Shown in pieces: positions 52,954 to 60,354 of a stretch of DNA of 64,000 bases. The notes under the pieces are model-generated. The model saw only the letters and a list, made by a program, of their open reading frames with translations. It did no database searches and was not told the DNA's origin. The position numbers were made by a program, and so were the translations under genes. The DNA is from Leucobacter edaphi. GTDB lineage: Bacteria > Actinomycetota > Actinomycetes > Actinomycetales > Microbacteriaceae. Position 1 is the first letter of the stretch. The number at the start of each line of letters is the position of its first letter. Where the stretch lies: the NCBI RefSeq assembly GCF_016522535.1, contig NZ_JAEHOI010000001.1:62001-126000 (forward strand), given 5' to 3'.

Positions 52954-53036
52954 TTCGCTCGGCGCAGGCTCTGCATCCCGGTTGCGGGGCGGGCACATTC
53001 CTGTGGGAAAAACCCGCAGGGAACTAAGATTGGCCC

Positions 53037-53321
53037 ATGACGCTCAACTTCGTGGTCGGTGAGACCGAGAAACACTCGGTGATCTTCGGCTATGACAAGT
53101 TCTTCGGCAGGGTCTCGCTGCTCATCGACGGCAAGCCCTACGCCGGCGCAATGATCTCCGGCAAGACCGGATCGCTCAAGCGCTGGGAGTTTGACGTCGG
53201 CGAAACGGAACGGCACCGCGTCCGTATCGAGAAGCGGCACGCGCCGCTGTTTGGGGCATTCTTGCCGCAGCCGATCGTTGCTTTCGTCGACAACCACCGC
53301 GTGGCCGAGGACACCGCGTAG
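53037..53321 (+). CDS. Small beta-rich conserved protein
   Basis: A 94-residue protein (MTLNFVVGETEKHSVIFGYD... VAFVDNHRVAEDTA), all-beta by pattern, no signal or membrane helix. It contains a repeat-like GETEKH/GETERH pair. TAAGAT at 53025-53030 six bases before the ATG implies a leaderless mRNA. Not recognised. Confidence 0.6.
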   Translation: MTLNFVVGETEKHSVIFGYDKFFGRVSLLIDGKPYAGAMISGKTGSLKRWEFDVGETERHRVRIEKRHAPLFGAFLPQPIVAFVDNHRVAEDTA

Positions 53322-53346
53322 CCTTCTGACTGCCGACGAGAGCGGC

Positions 53347-54693
53347 CTACTCGCCGTTCTCGGGTCTCGCCGCAAGGCTCTCCGCGTACGCAGCGACCGA
53401 GCGCCGGTAGCGGGGCAGCGTGGGGGCGAGCGCGAGCAGCGCCAGACGGAGCGCCTCGTCCGGCTGGCCCATGTCTCGCAGGGCGAGCGCGAGGAATGCC
53501 CGGTGAGCGTCCCCGACGGCGGCATCGCGATCAGGGGATTCCTCGAGTCCGCACAGGAGCGCAGCCGCCTCAGCCGCCCGACCAACGTTTCTGAGCGAAC
53601 TCGCGAGCTGGATCACCGCCTGCGGCCGCCGTGCTCCGGCGAGGCCCGCGGCGAGCGCGGCCTCGTAGAGCGGGATCGCCTCCTCCTCGCGGCCGAGGAA
53701 GTCGTGGACCGACGCCCACTCGTAGACCCCGTCCGGGTCGTTCGGGCCGCGCTCGGCAACGAGCGGACGCAGTGCGTCGAGCGTCCCCGCCGGGTCCGCG
53801 TCGTCCGCGCGCTCCCAGAATTGGTCGATCCGCTCGTCCCACGACTCGCTCGCGACCCCGTGCTCGGGGGCAGGGTGCAGCGACGCGGGAGCGCCTGTCG
53901 GCCCAGGGGCGCCCGCGAACTGCCTGACTCGATCGAGCCAGTCGCTCACGAGCGCGCCGACGACGCTCGGCCGTTCGAGGTGGAGATTGTGTCCTGCGCC
54001 GTCGAGGGCGACGAAGGTTCCGCGCGGGTAGTGCGCCGAGGTGGCGAATCCGTCTTCGAAGCCGACGACCTGATCCTGCCGCCCGAACACGTGCAGAGCT
54101 GGGGCCGGGAAGGGCGCTGAGGCGTCGATCTCTGGGGCGTACGCCTCGGTGTAGCGCGCGCTGATCCGCTCCATGATCTCCTGATCGGAGGCGCGAAGCC
54201 CGGGGAGGACGCTCCGCTCGAAGGCCCGCAGCGTCGCCTCGCTGTGGACGACGGACATCTCCTCGTACTGCTCGCGCCAGTCGCCTGCGCACTCGAGGAT
54301 CCGCTCGTCCCGCTGGATCACCCGGTGCTCCGGAAGGCGTCGCTGGGAGTGATCGCTCACGAATACGCCCGCGAGCGTTGCGAGCCCGATGCACTGGTCT
54401 CGCATGGCGTGCGCCGCGTGGCGGGCCACCATGGCGCCGAAGGAGTTCCCGATCACGGCGAACGGTTCTGAACCGATCTCCCGCGTGATTTCTGCGAGCG
54501 CCGCATCGGCGACGTCGCGTGGGCTCGTGGCCGATCGGTCATCCGACCCCTCTGCCCACGGCAGATCCAGATAGATGCGTCTCCACCCCGAGAGATCGGC
54601 GAGGTCTTCAAGCGGCTGCATGATGCGGTGATCGACGCCGAAGCCGTGGATGAGCACGAGCGGCGTTCCGGAACCACGTGAATCGATAATCAC
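53347..54693 (-). CDS. Alpha/beta hydrolase fused to a TPR domain
   Basis: A 448-residue two-domain protein. Residues 1-260 form an alpha/beta hydrolase: LVLIHGFGVDH (oxyanion), FAVIGNSFGAMVARHAA (nucleophile Ser), ALHVFGRQDQVVGFEDG (acid), LDGAGHNLHLERP (His). Residues 285-448 form a tetratricopeptide domain (YEWASVHDFLGREEEAIPLYEAALAAGL... QLASSLRNVGRAAEAAALL) of the TPR_5 type. The same TPR domain occurs alone in the gene at 56128. TAGCCT is a -10 box six bases before the GTG at 54693, so the mRNA is leaderless. Substrate unknown. Confidence 0.82.
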   Translation of the reverse strand: MIIDSRGSGTPLVLIHGFGVDHRIMQPLEDLADLSGWRRIYLDLPWAEGSDDRSATSPRDVADAALAEITREIGSEPFAVIGNSFGAMVARHAAHAMRDQCIGLATLAGVFVSDHSQRRLPEHRVIQRDERILECAGDWREQYEEMSVVHSEATLRAFERSVLPGLRASDQEIMERISARYTEAYAPEIDASAPFPAPALHVFGRQDQVVGFEDGFATSAHYPRGTFVALDGAGHNLHLERPSVVGALVSDWLDRVRQFAGAPGPTGAPASLHPAPEHGVASESWDERIDQFWERADDADPAGTLDALRPLVAERGPNDPDGVYEWASVHDFLGREEEAIPLYEAALAAGLAGARRPQAVIQLASSLRNVGRAAEAAALLCGLEESPDRDAAVGDAHRAFLALALRDMGQPDEALRLALLALAPTLPRYRRSVAAYAESLAARPENGE

Positions 54694-54702
54694 CGTTCCA
54701 GG

Positions 54703-55107
54703 CTACTCGGGAGGGGTGGGGCCTGCCGCACGCGCCGCGCGGTTCGCGGTGCGGGCGGAGACGAGGAGCCACGCGACCGCCCACGCGCTGGAAGCGAGGA
54801 TGAGCGCCGCGATGATCGAGTTTGTGGCGTCCTCCGAGACGCCGAGCAGCGCGAGGGCGCCGCCGGCGGCCGCGAGAATCGCGCCGATGATCACGCCCCA
54901 GCCTGCGACGCTCATCTGCCTGCTGGCCGCCTTGTGTCCTGCGGCCCAACCCGCGTCCGATGCCAGGGTGATGCCCGTGCGGATGCCGACGAGGTGGTTG
55001 CGCGCGATCTTCCCGCGCTTGCTGGAGGCGGCCAACCACACGAGCGCGATCCCCGCGGCGAGCATGACGATGGCCGCGATCATCCCGACTACGACGCTTG
55101 CAGGCAT
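54703..55107 (-). CDS. SdpI-family membrane protein
   Basis: A 134-residue protein with an N-terminal helix (IAAIVMLAAGIALVWLAA), the family loop KRGKIARNHLVGIRTGITLASDAGWAAGHKAAS, then two more helices. The SdpI domain is best known from the B. subtilis immunity protein against SdpC toxin, but most family members are of unknown role. Next to the hydrolase-TPR gene on the same strand, 9 bp upstream of it. Confidence 0.8.
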   Translation of the reverse strand: MPASVVVGMIAAIVMLAAGIALVWLAASSKRGKIARNHLVGIRTGITLASDAGWAAGHKAASRQMSVAGWGVIIGAILAAAGGALALLGVSEDATNSIIAALILASSAWAVAWLLVSARTANRAARAAGPTPPE

Positions 55108-55266
55108 GATTTCGAGCCTAGGTGAATGAGTCGGAGGCGTTGGAGTTCATGGGCAGAAGGCCCGAACCCTGCGCTCCGAACGCCTCGGTCTATGGTGTGA
55201 TCGGGCCGCCTCTCGGTGAGGCTCAATCGGATGAAACCTTGCATTGCCGTGGTGAGGGATCGCAGC

Positions 55267-55479
55267 TCAGCGCATCGGCGCGCCGTGAGGGGCCGGCTTC
55301 GCCCGGTGCTTCTTGCGAGCGGCGAGGACTCGAAAGATGGAGCGCAGGTTCAGGAGCAGTGCTCCCAGCAGGAATGCATACGCTGCGCCGCGCAAGAATT
55401 CATTGCCGGTGGCGGCCAGGACGATCCCAGCGAGCATGAGCAGCGAGGTGCCGATCAGGGTCCAATTGGTCTTCCGCAT
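55267..55479 (-). CDS. Small two-helix membrane protein
   Basis: A 70-residue protein: WTLIGTSLLMLAGIVLAATG and LRGAAYAFLLGALLLNLRSIF with a Lys/Arg-rich cytosolic tail (RKKHRAKPAPHGAPMR). Unknown function. Confidence 0.6.
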   Translation of the reverse strand: MRKTNWTLIGTSLLMLAGIVLAATGNEFLRGAAYAFLLGALLLNLRSIFRVLAARKKHRAKPAPHGAPMR

Positions 55480-55582
55480 AACGACACTATAAGTAACGAA
55501 TCTTGAGGGACGGTGAGGATCGCGCCGGAGTTCCGATCGACCCTGCGCTCGCGCAGCGGCCTCGTGTGCGTCGCTGGCCGTG

Positions 55583-55951
55583 TTAGCTGAGGGCCGTCTG
55601 CTGATACAGGCACAGACGGATCTCCCCCTCGATTCTGCGATAGACGCTCGACATGATTGCTTCGAACGGCCCGGGGAGATCTTCGCGAGTGGAAGACGAG
55701 CGGTAGACCAGAATCGCCGCGTCCTCGCCCAGCGGGACCAGGCGGCAGTTGGTGATCTCGAAGGAGTCCCACCCGGGCAGTCCGTCCATGCCCGCGATCT
55801 CGGAACGGTTCATGATCGCCCCGTTGACCAGAACGAACAGCCCGTCCTCGGTCATGAGCGGGCCGTAGAAGCTGCCTCCCCGGGATTCGCAGAGAGACTG
55901 CCATCCGGCGGTTTCGAGCTCAAGAAGTTCGTCCATGCTGAGGGTGCTCAT
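55583..55951 (-). CDS. Uncharacterised SnoaL/NTF2-like protein
   Basis: A 122-residue protein: MSTLSMDELLELETAGWQSL, GPLMTEDGLFVLVNGAIMNRSEI, then AAILVYRSSSTREDLPGPFEAIMSSVYRR. The helix then strand pattern and length match SnoaL-like polyketide cyclase or NTF2-like folds, with no conserved catalytic pair visible. Start at ATG 55951; the longer frame upstream reads through unlikely sequence. Confidence 0.6.
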   Translation of the reverse strand: MSTLSMDELLELETAGWQSLCESRGGSFYGPLMTEDGLFVLVNGAIMNRSEIAGMDGLPGWDSFEITNCRLVPLGEDAAILVYRSSSTREDLPGPFEAIMSSVYRRIEGEIRLCLYQQTALS

Positions 55952-56127
55952 TCTTCGACCGTAGCAAGGAGCAGGGGCGCAGGCGGCTGCAGCGCTCTCG
56001 GAGCAGGCTCGAACGCTCGAAGATGCTGGCGAGCCGGTTGCCCGAGCCTCGCGTCGGAACAGGTCGAATAGCATGGGTCCGGTGCGAGCCTCCGGGTGGC
56101 GGCAGCTCCAGGGAATGAGGAACGGCA

Positions 56128-56631
56128 ATGGCGCAGGAACTTCGGGCACAGCTGGACGAAGTGTTTGCCGCACGCGACCGGAGCAACATGGCTCCGACGA
56201 TCGACGCCTTCTTGAACGTCCTCGAGCAGCATCCCGGCGACCCGGAAGCGCTGTACGAAGTCGGCGGGGCCTATGACACGGACGGGCAGGAAGCTGAGGC
56301 GGCTGGGTACTACCAGCGGGCCATCGAGGCCGGGCTGCAGGGAAAATGGCTCCGGCAGTGCTACCTCCAGTACGGAAGCACGCTCCGGAATCTTGGTCGG
56401 TACCCCGAGAGCTTGGCGCTGCTCGACGAGGGTCTGGCTGCGTTCCCTGACTCTGAGTCCTTGAAGGTGTTCAGGGCTCTCACGTTGCACGCGATGGGCA
56501 GCGTGGACGCTGCTCTCGGCTCGATGCTGGTTCTCGTCGCGGATCGCCTGCGGACTGACGAGATCCTCCGATACGAAGCCGCGATCCGCGGCAACGGCAC
56601 CTACCTGGAATCGCGCGACGCGCAGGAGTAG
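56128..56631 (+). CDS. Stand-alone tetratricopeptide repeat protein
   Basis: A 167-residue TPR protein: LDEVFAARDRSNMAPTIDAFLNVLEQHPGDPEALYEVGGAYDTDGQEAEA, then YLQYGSTLRNLGRYPESLALLDEGLAAFPDS. About four repeats, TPR_5 type. Clearly homologous to residues 330-440 of the hydrolase-TPR fusion at 53347 (shared STLRNLGRYPESLALL versus SSLRNVGRAAEAAALL). RBS GAGGAA is just before ATG 56128. Probable scaffold; partner unknown. Confidence 0.75.
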   Translation: MAQELRAQLDEVFAARDRSNMAPTIDAFLNVLEQHPGDPEALYEVGGAYDTDGQEAEAAGYYQRAIEAGLQGKWLRQCYLQYGSTLRNLGRYPESLALLDEGLAAFPDSESLKVFRALTLHAMGSVDAALGSMLVLVADRLRTDEILRYEAAIRGNGTYLESRDAQE

Positions 56632-56680
56632 GTGCCGTTGCGGCCGCGTGAGACGGCGTGGCCTTGCTACGCTGGGGGTC

Positions 56681-56797
56681 AGATCGCGTCTCCCTGCACA
56701 GGCCCCTCCGTGTTCGGCTTCCACCCCAGCGCCGGCGCGACGTGCTCCGCGAACGACTGCAGCACGTGCAGGTTGTACTCGGGGCCGAGCCGGTTCG
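56681..56797 (-). pseudogene. Detached 3' end of an LLM flavin oxidoreductase gene, copy 1
   Basis: On the minus strand this encodes a C-terminal tail (ending GPVQGDAI and stop TGA at 56679-56681) of the LLM-class luciferase-like monooxygenase whose long copy lies at 63366-64000. Everything upstream of the tail is missing. It is nearly identical to copy 2 (57234-57350) and clearly diverged from the long copy, mostly at codon third positions. Same orientation as the long copy. Confidence 0.85.
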
Positions 56798-56847
56798 ACG
56801 CTGAGTCCATGTCGGGAAGACGGCGTTGCCCGTGATATTTTCTCCCC

Positions 56848-57231
56848 ATGAATGCTGGTGCCGCTCTCCGCGGGTTGATGGTCGCGATCGATGAGCGTCG
56901 TTGGGATGAACTTCAGCGCTACCTTCACCCCGAATTTCTTTGTCATTTCGTGCATACAGGTGAGTCTTTTACCCGCGCCGAATGGATTCAATTCAATGCG
57001 GGATATCCAGACTTCGACCGTCTGGAGATTCAGGAACTCGTGGCGGCTGAATCTGAGGCAGTGTGCCGCTCACATGTCACGTGCCGAAGCGAATCAGGGC
57101 TGCTGCACTTTGCCTGCGCAAGCTTTGCGCGCATGGCTGACGGTCAGATTGTTCAGCTCACGGAAGTGTGGGCTGACATCGGGCAGCAAGCCCCTCCGGA
57201 GACCCGCGCTTCAGTTGCGAATCCGGCGTAG
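56848..57231 (+). CDS. NTF2-like (SnoaL) small protein between two LLM fragments
   Basis: A 127-residue protein: MVAIDERRWDELQRYLHPEFLCHFVHTGESFTR, AEWIQFNAGYPDF, SEAVCRSHVTCRSESGLLHFACASFARMADGQIVQLTEVWADI. The fold is nuclear transport factor 2-like, often a dehydratase or isomerase but without a diagnostic motif. It sits exactly between copy 1 and copy 2 of the LLM tail and ends at the TAG adjoining copy 2, as a passenger gene would. Confidence 0.65.
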   Translation: MNAGAALRGLMVAIDERRWDELQRYLHPEFLCHFVHTGESFTRAEWIQFNAGYPDFDRLEIQELVAAESEAVCRSHVTCRSESGLLHFACASFARMADGQIVQLTEVWADIGQQAPPETRASVANPA

Positions 57232-57233
57232 TT

Positions 57234-57350
57234 AGATCGCGTCTCCCTGCACAGGGCCCTCCGTGTTCGGCTTCCACCCCAGCGCCGGCGCGACGTGCTC
57301 CGCGAACGACTGCAGCACGTGCAGGTTGTATTCGGGGCCGAGCTGGTACG
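57234..57350 (-). pseudogene. Detached 3' end of an LLM flavin oxidoreductase gene, copy 2
   Basis: Minus-strand coding tail ending GPVQGDAI and TAA, near-identical to copy 1. Positions 57302-57347 (46 bases) are identical to 63439-63484 in the long copy. To the left of the gene direction (higher coordinates) the match stops abruptly at 57350, where a 20-codon gene start (57403-57351) overlapping the recombinase stop is truncated. That edge is a likely junction. Confidence 0.85.
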
Positions 57351-57399
57351 GTGAAGCAGTCGGCCAGGGACTCGACGGGAATCCAGCGGGGAGCGGTGC

Positions 57400-58080
57400 T
57401 CATGCTGCCTTCTTCGCTGCGCGTTCAGCGGCGACCTCTGCCCGCTTGGTGTACTTGTGATTGTCCTTGGGGACGTAGGCTCCCCGGCCCTTTACCATGC
57501 CGGGCACCTTCAGCACCGTGTACTTGCTCACTCTGACGTTTCGCTCATCCGGGAGTGCCTTGGTGATCCGCTGCGCTCCCCATCCGAAGACCTCATGCCG
57601 TTCCTTGATCCACTCCACATCGCGGGATGAGAGCTTGGGGGTAGGGCCGAGAGGAACGTCGCGCTTCCGCAGAGCCTCCAGGGACTCCCGCGTACGCTCT
57701 GCGATCCGCTCGCGCTCCATCGCCGCGACAGCCAGGAGGATACGGATCAGGAGCATACCTGCCGCGTTGTCAGGTGTTGCCCGGAGCACGCTCTCTGCGA
57801 GGGAAGTGAGGCAGCCATCGATCTTGTGGAGTTCCTTGATCTTCTCGATGGTGTCCTCCGGGTCACGGCCCCAGCGATCGAGCTTCGACACCACGACTTC
57901 CACCTGCCCGTCGTGCTCCTCGACGAAGGCCATGAGCTTCGCCATCTGCTCGGAATGGGTGTTGACCGTGCCGCTGGTGCCCTTGCCCACGAAGATGTCA
58001 GCCTCCGCTACCCCGTAGTCGATGAGCTGCTGCGTCTGTGCTTCGAGGCCGAGTTCCTGTTCCTTGGTGTTGACCCTGAT
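57400..58080 (-). pseudogene. Serine recombinase (resolvase/invertase type), inactivated
   Basis: The frame reads RVNTKEQELGLEAQTQQLID, then the catalytic domain with SKLDRWGRDPEDT, TSLAESVLRATPDNAAGMLL and AMERERIAERTRESLEALRK, ending in an HTH (LSSRDVEWIKERHEVFGWG) of the resolvase C-terminal type. The nucleophile motif RVST appears as RVNT, so the catalytic Ser is Asn, and an in-frame TAA lies directly before ATC-AGG-GTC where the start should be. A GTG at 57990 gives only a truncated product. A coupled downstream gene (ATG at 57403, overlapping the stop) is cut off by the LLM fragment. Confidence 0.8.
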
Positions 58081-58606
58081 TTAGCCGATCCTCTTTATGA
58101 TTTGCTCCTCTGATCTGGGATTTTGCGTGATTCTTAGCAACCACAAATATTCATATCAATAGGGCTGCTGAGTGGCGAATCCTTCACGGTGGTTGCCAAA
58201 CGCTCGAATAAATACCACCCACAACCGAAGCACTCAGAACGAAGAACCAGGAGTACCCGAGGCCGTCGAAGGACGGCTTCGGCAGCAGAAGGACGCTCCA
58301 AGCAGAACAGCAACCACCCAACGGAAAAACAGGCAGCCTGGAGCGTCGAAGGCTGCGTGCCCGCAGGCGACGTTCTTCCCGAATATGGCCCTTCCTGCAT
58401 CACGTTCCAGAAAGCAGCCTCCCCAGAGAAGGTCGACAGCAAGCGCCCGAGGCGGGCGCTACAGCAGCGATGAGAGCAGGGCTGGAGCCTGCGCGCTCAG
58501 GAACGAAAAAGAGGGATCCGGCAGGGCAGGAACTTTCGCCTCACTCGGAGAGCACAGTGCGAGATATGATCGGCTCATCAGATCAGCAGTGACCGAGGAG
58601 AGACCG
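58081..58606. other. Non-coding stretch of the island
   Basis: 526 bases without a convincing gene. Possible frames on both strands have poor composition and no family. A perfect hairpin (58442-58449 with 58453-58460) and a -10-like TATGAT at 58565-58570 (for the next gene) are the only features noted. Confidence 0.5.
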
Positions 58607-58792
58607 TTGGCAAAGAACACAGGCGATGGCTTCCGTCGGGGGCAGGTTACAGACCGCTACCAGCAGTACAACCCGGAAACCGACCGCTATGACAAGTACG
58701 ATGGCGACGCCAACTACATCGACTCGAAGGTCACTGAAGGCCCCTACAAGGGAATCGAGGAGCGGACACCTAAGAAGCCGCCAAGAAGTTGA
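58607..58792 (+). CDS. Small hydrophilic protein of the island
   Basis: A 61-residue protein starting at TTG 58607 with RBS GAGGAGA: MAKNTGDGFRRGQVTDRYQQ, YNPETDRYDKYDGD, EGPYKGIEERTPKKPPRS. The pattern of an (R/Y)xGxVxDRxQxxNPxT core and a GPYKG motif resembles a widespread family of short proteins carried on mobile DNA; no function known. TATGAT -10 at 58565-58570. Confidence 0.7.
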   Translation: MAKNTGDGFRRGQVTDRYQQYNPETDRYDKYDGDANYIDSKVTEGPYKGIEERTPKKPPRS

Positions 58793-58836
58793 TCCCTCCG
58801 GGGCTCCGTGGAAATCGAGTTCGCTTGACGAGAGTG

Positions 58837-59010
58837 CTACTTTCCAGACTTCTTTTGAGCGCCTGAGTTCCCTGCACCTCCGGACGGTGGCTTAGGCGGT
58901 GTCGTACCGGTGCGAGAGGGGCGAGCGCTTTCTTTTACCTGAGTGGGGTGAAGTGCTCCAAACTCACCTGTGCGACCGGACCCGCTTGAGCTTCCCTTGT
59001 TCTCTGCCAT
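58837..59010 (-). CDS. Small disordered basic protein
   Basis: A 57-residue Ser/Gly/Pro/Lys-rich protein, MAENKGSSSGSGRTGEFGAL to PSGGAGNSGAQKKSGK. GGAGG six bases before ATG 59010 supports it. It overlaps or follows the DUF6338 gene on the same strand (ATG 59016 would overlap its stop). Function unknown. Confidence 0.5.
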   Translation of the reverse strand: MAENKGSSSGSGRTGEFGALHPTQVKESARPSRTGTTPPKPPSGGAGNSGAQKKSGK

Positions 59011-59012
59011 CT

Positions 59013-59684
59013 TCATTCCTCCGCTTTCAGCCACTCGACCACCGTGTTGTCATTCACTGAGATCCAGATCCCGTTGGTTCCCTCAACCTTTTCGATAAAC
59101 TCACCGGTCGGACTCATGTGGTACTCCTCTTCCAAGAAGAGATCCCTCGCCAGGGGGTATGCGCCCATTGCTGAGTTTATTCCGTAGAGGCCGCCAGAGT
59201 ACGTTCCGTCTTCAAGGCGAACCCGCACGAACTGTTGTTCCTGTGCTCTCGCTCCAGCCACCTCCCACGCCCTCGGCTCAGGATGCCTGCCTCTGCGCTT
59301 GCGTCGAGGCAACCATACGGTCTTGCCCCAGATCTTCGTCGAGCGAAACCCGATCTTTGCTGGCACGACAGCGCAGAGTGCGGGAATGACCATCAAGAGG
59401 GTCGCGACGGCCACTGAGCTGAGTTGTGGGTGCATGCTTGACAACGACGCGAGCGCGTCACCGCCCAGGTCGGTGAAACGCCAACCGAGGAAGAAGACGC
59501 CCAGCAGCACGTACAGAATAAGAAAGAACAGGCTGGCATAGAGCGCATCGAGTATCCGCGCGCCGGTTCCGTAATCAGCTTCTCGTGTCCCGAGGTACCG
59601 GCGCTTCACTGTCGCGTAGGTGAGTCCTGGAATCAAGATTGCGATACCGATGAGGATTTCCAGGTAGCTGCTGGGAAGACTCAA
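59013..59684 (-). CDS. DUF6338-family membrane protein
   Basis: A 223-residue protein with an N-terminal helix (YLEILIGIAILIPGLTYATV), a second (ALYASLFFLILYVLLGVFFLGW) and a third (SVAVATLLMVIPALCAVVPAKIG), then a cytosolic domain (VRVRLEDGTYSGGLYGINSAMGAYPLARDLFLEEEYHM... NGIWISVNDNTVVEWLKAEE). The tail, with a small beta barrel containing GGLYG, is typical of DUF6338. Some family members are encoded in defence or mobile contexts; role unknown. Confidence 0.75.
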   Translation of the reverse strand: MSLPSSYLEILIGIAILIPGLTYATVKRRYLGTREADYGTGARILDALYASLFFLILYVLLGVFFLGWRFTDLGGDALASLSSMHPQLSSVAVATLLMVIPALCAVVPAKIGFRSTKIWGKTVWLPRRKRRGRHPEPRAWEVAGARAQEQQFVRVRLEDGTYSGGLYGINSAMGAYPLARDLFLEEEYHMSPTGEFIEKVEGTNGIWISVNDNTVVEWLKAEE

Positions 59685-59758
59685 CCTGACTCCTGGTGTC
59701 GTGACGGACCTTCATGGCCAGCGTAGTGCAGCGAGGTCGAGCGATGTGCGGGAGGTGC

Positions 59759-59774
59759 AGGTGCGCGCACACCT
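59759..59774. repeat. Palindrome-like site, island operator candidate
   Basis: AGGTGCGCGCACACCT; differs in only two bases from AGGTGTTCGCACACCT at 62381-62396, which sits inside a 10-bp perfect inverted repeat upstream of the ATPase gene. Confidence 0.45.
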
Positions 59775-60231
59775 CTTCAGAAAAAGAAGAGATCAGGCCG
59801 CAGGAGGTTGGCAAGTTGGCATAGTTGTATCTTGACCCCACCTGACAGCCGCATCGTTGCGAACTGTCTTTCATGCGGGGGCGGCAGCGCGTCGGTCTCC
59901 TCCTACCGGACCCTCAGCCGAAGCCGAGCCTCCCAGCCTTGCGGTGCTCCAGGGAGAAAATATCTCAACCGGTCGGTTCCTTAGCGCCCGTTCGTTCCCT
60001 CTTAGGCGGTGCCGTCTACCTGTACCTACAACCTGCCGCGGTGTAGATGTCTCTGAAGCCTGGGAAGGCGAGGTTTTCCACCTGATGAGGATTGCGTACC
60101 TCACCGACACTCTTCATCCCAGCAGCCCAGTGAGCGGTTCCGTCGGCTTCTCACGGCCTTCCGTACTTCGCTGTTTGGCTAACCTCGATCACCCTCTCAT
60201 GGGCACAGCAGCTCATATCGAAGCAAAAGCA

Positions 60232-60263
60232 GAAAGCCCCGGAAGAAGGATTCCGAGGCTTTC
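60232..60263 (-). terminator. Hairpin downstream of the ATPase gene
   Basis: Arms 60232-60243 and 60252-60263 pair with one mismatch around an 8-base loop. It lies about 90 bp after the minus-strand stop of the ATPase. Confidence 0.5.
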
Positions 60264-60354
60264 GCTACACGCGGCAAGTTGCGAGATCACCAAATCGAAA
60301 CCCTAGTTTCATTCGCCGAAGACCGATTCTACGCCGGGGTAGAGCTGCGACACG

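Larger units (their letters stand above)
59685..60354. other. Intergenic stretch of the island, with a palindrome and a terminator
   Basis: 670 bases without a gene I accept. It contains AGGTGCGCGCACACCT at 59759-59774 and a terminator-like hairpin at 60232-60263 (one mismatch, 12-base arms), on the 3' side of the ATPase gene. A 149-residue frame at 59857-60306 has no support. Confidence 0.55.

Noticed and set aside
58134-58442. 102-residue minus-strand frame in the recombinase flank
   Set aside because: No family match I recognise, no ribosome site; kept only as non-coding stretch.
58837-59684. DUF6338 protein with small protein as toxin-antitoxin pair
   Set aside because: Membrane protein is too large and the small basic protein has no antitoxin motif.
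59857-60306. 149-residue plus-strand frame in the island
   Set aside because: No ribosome site, low-complexity and frame ends in a terminator region; composition resembles non-coding DNA.
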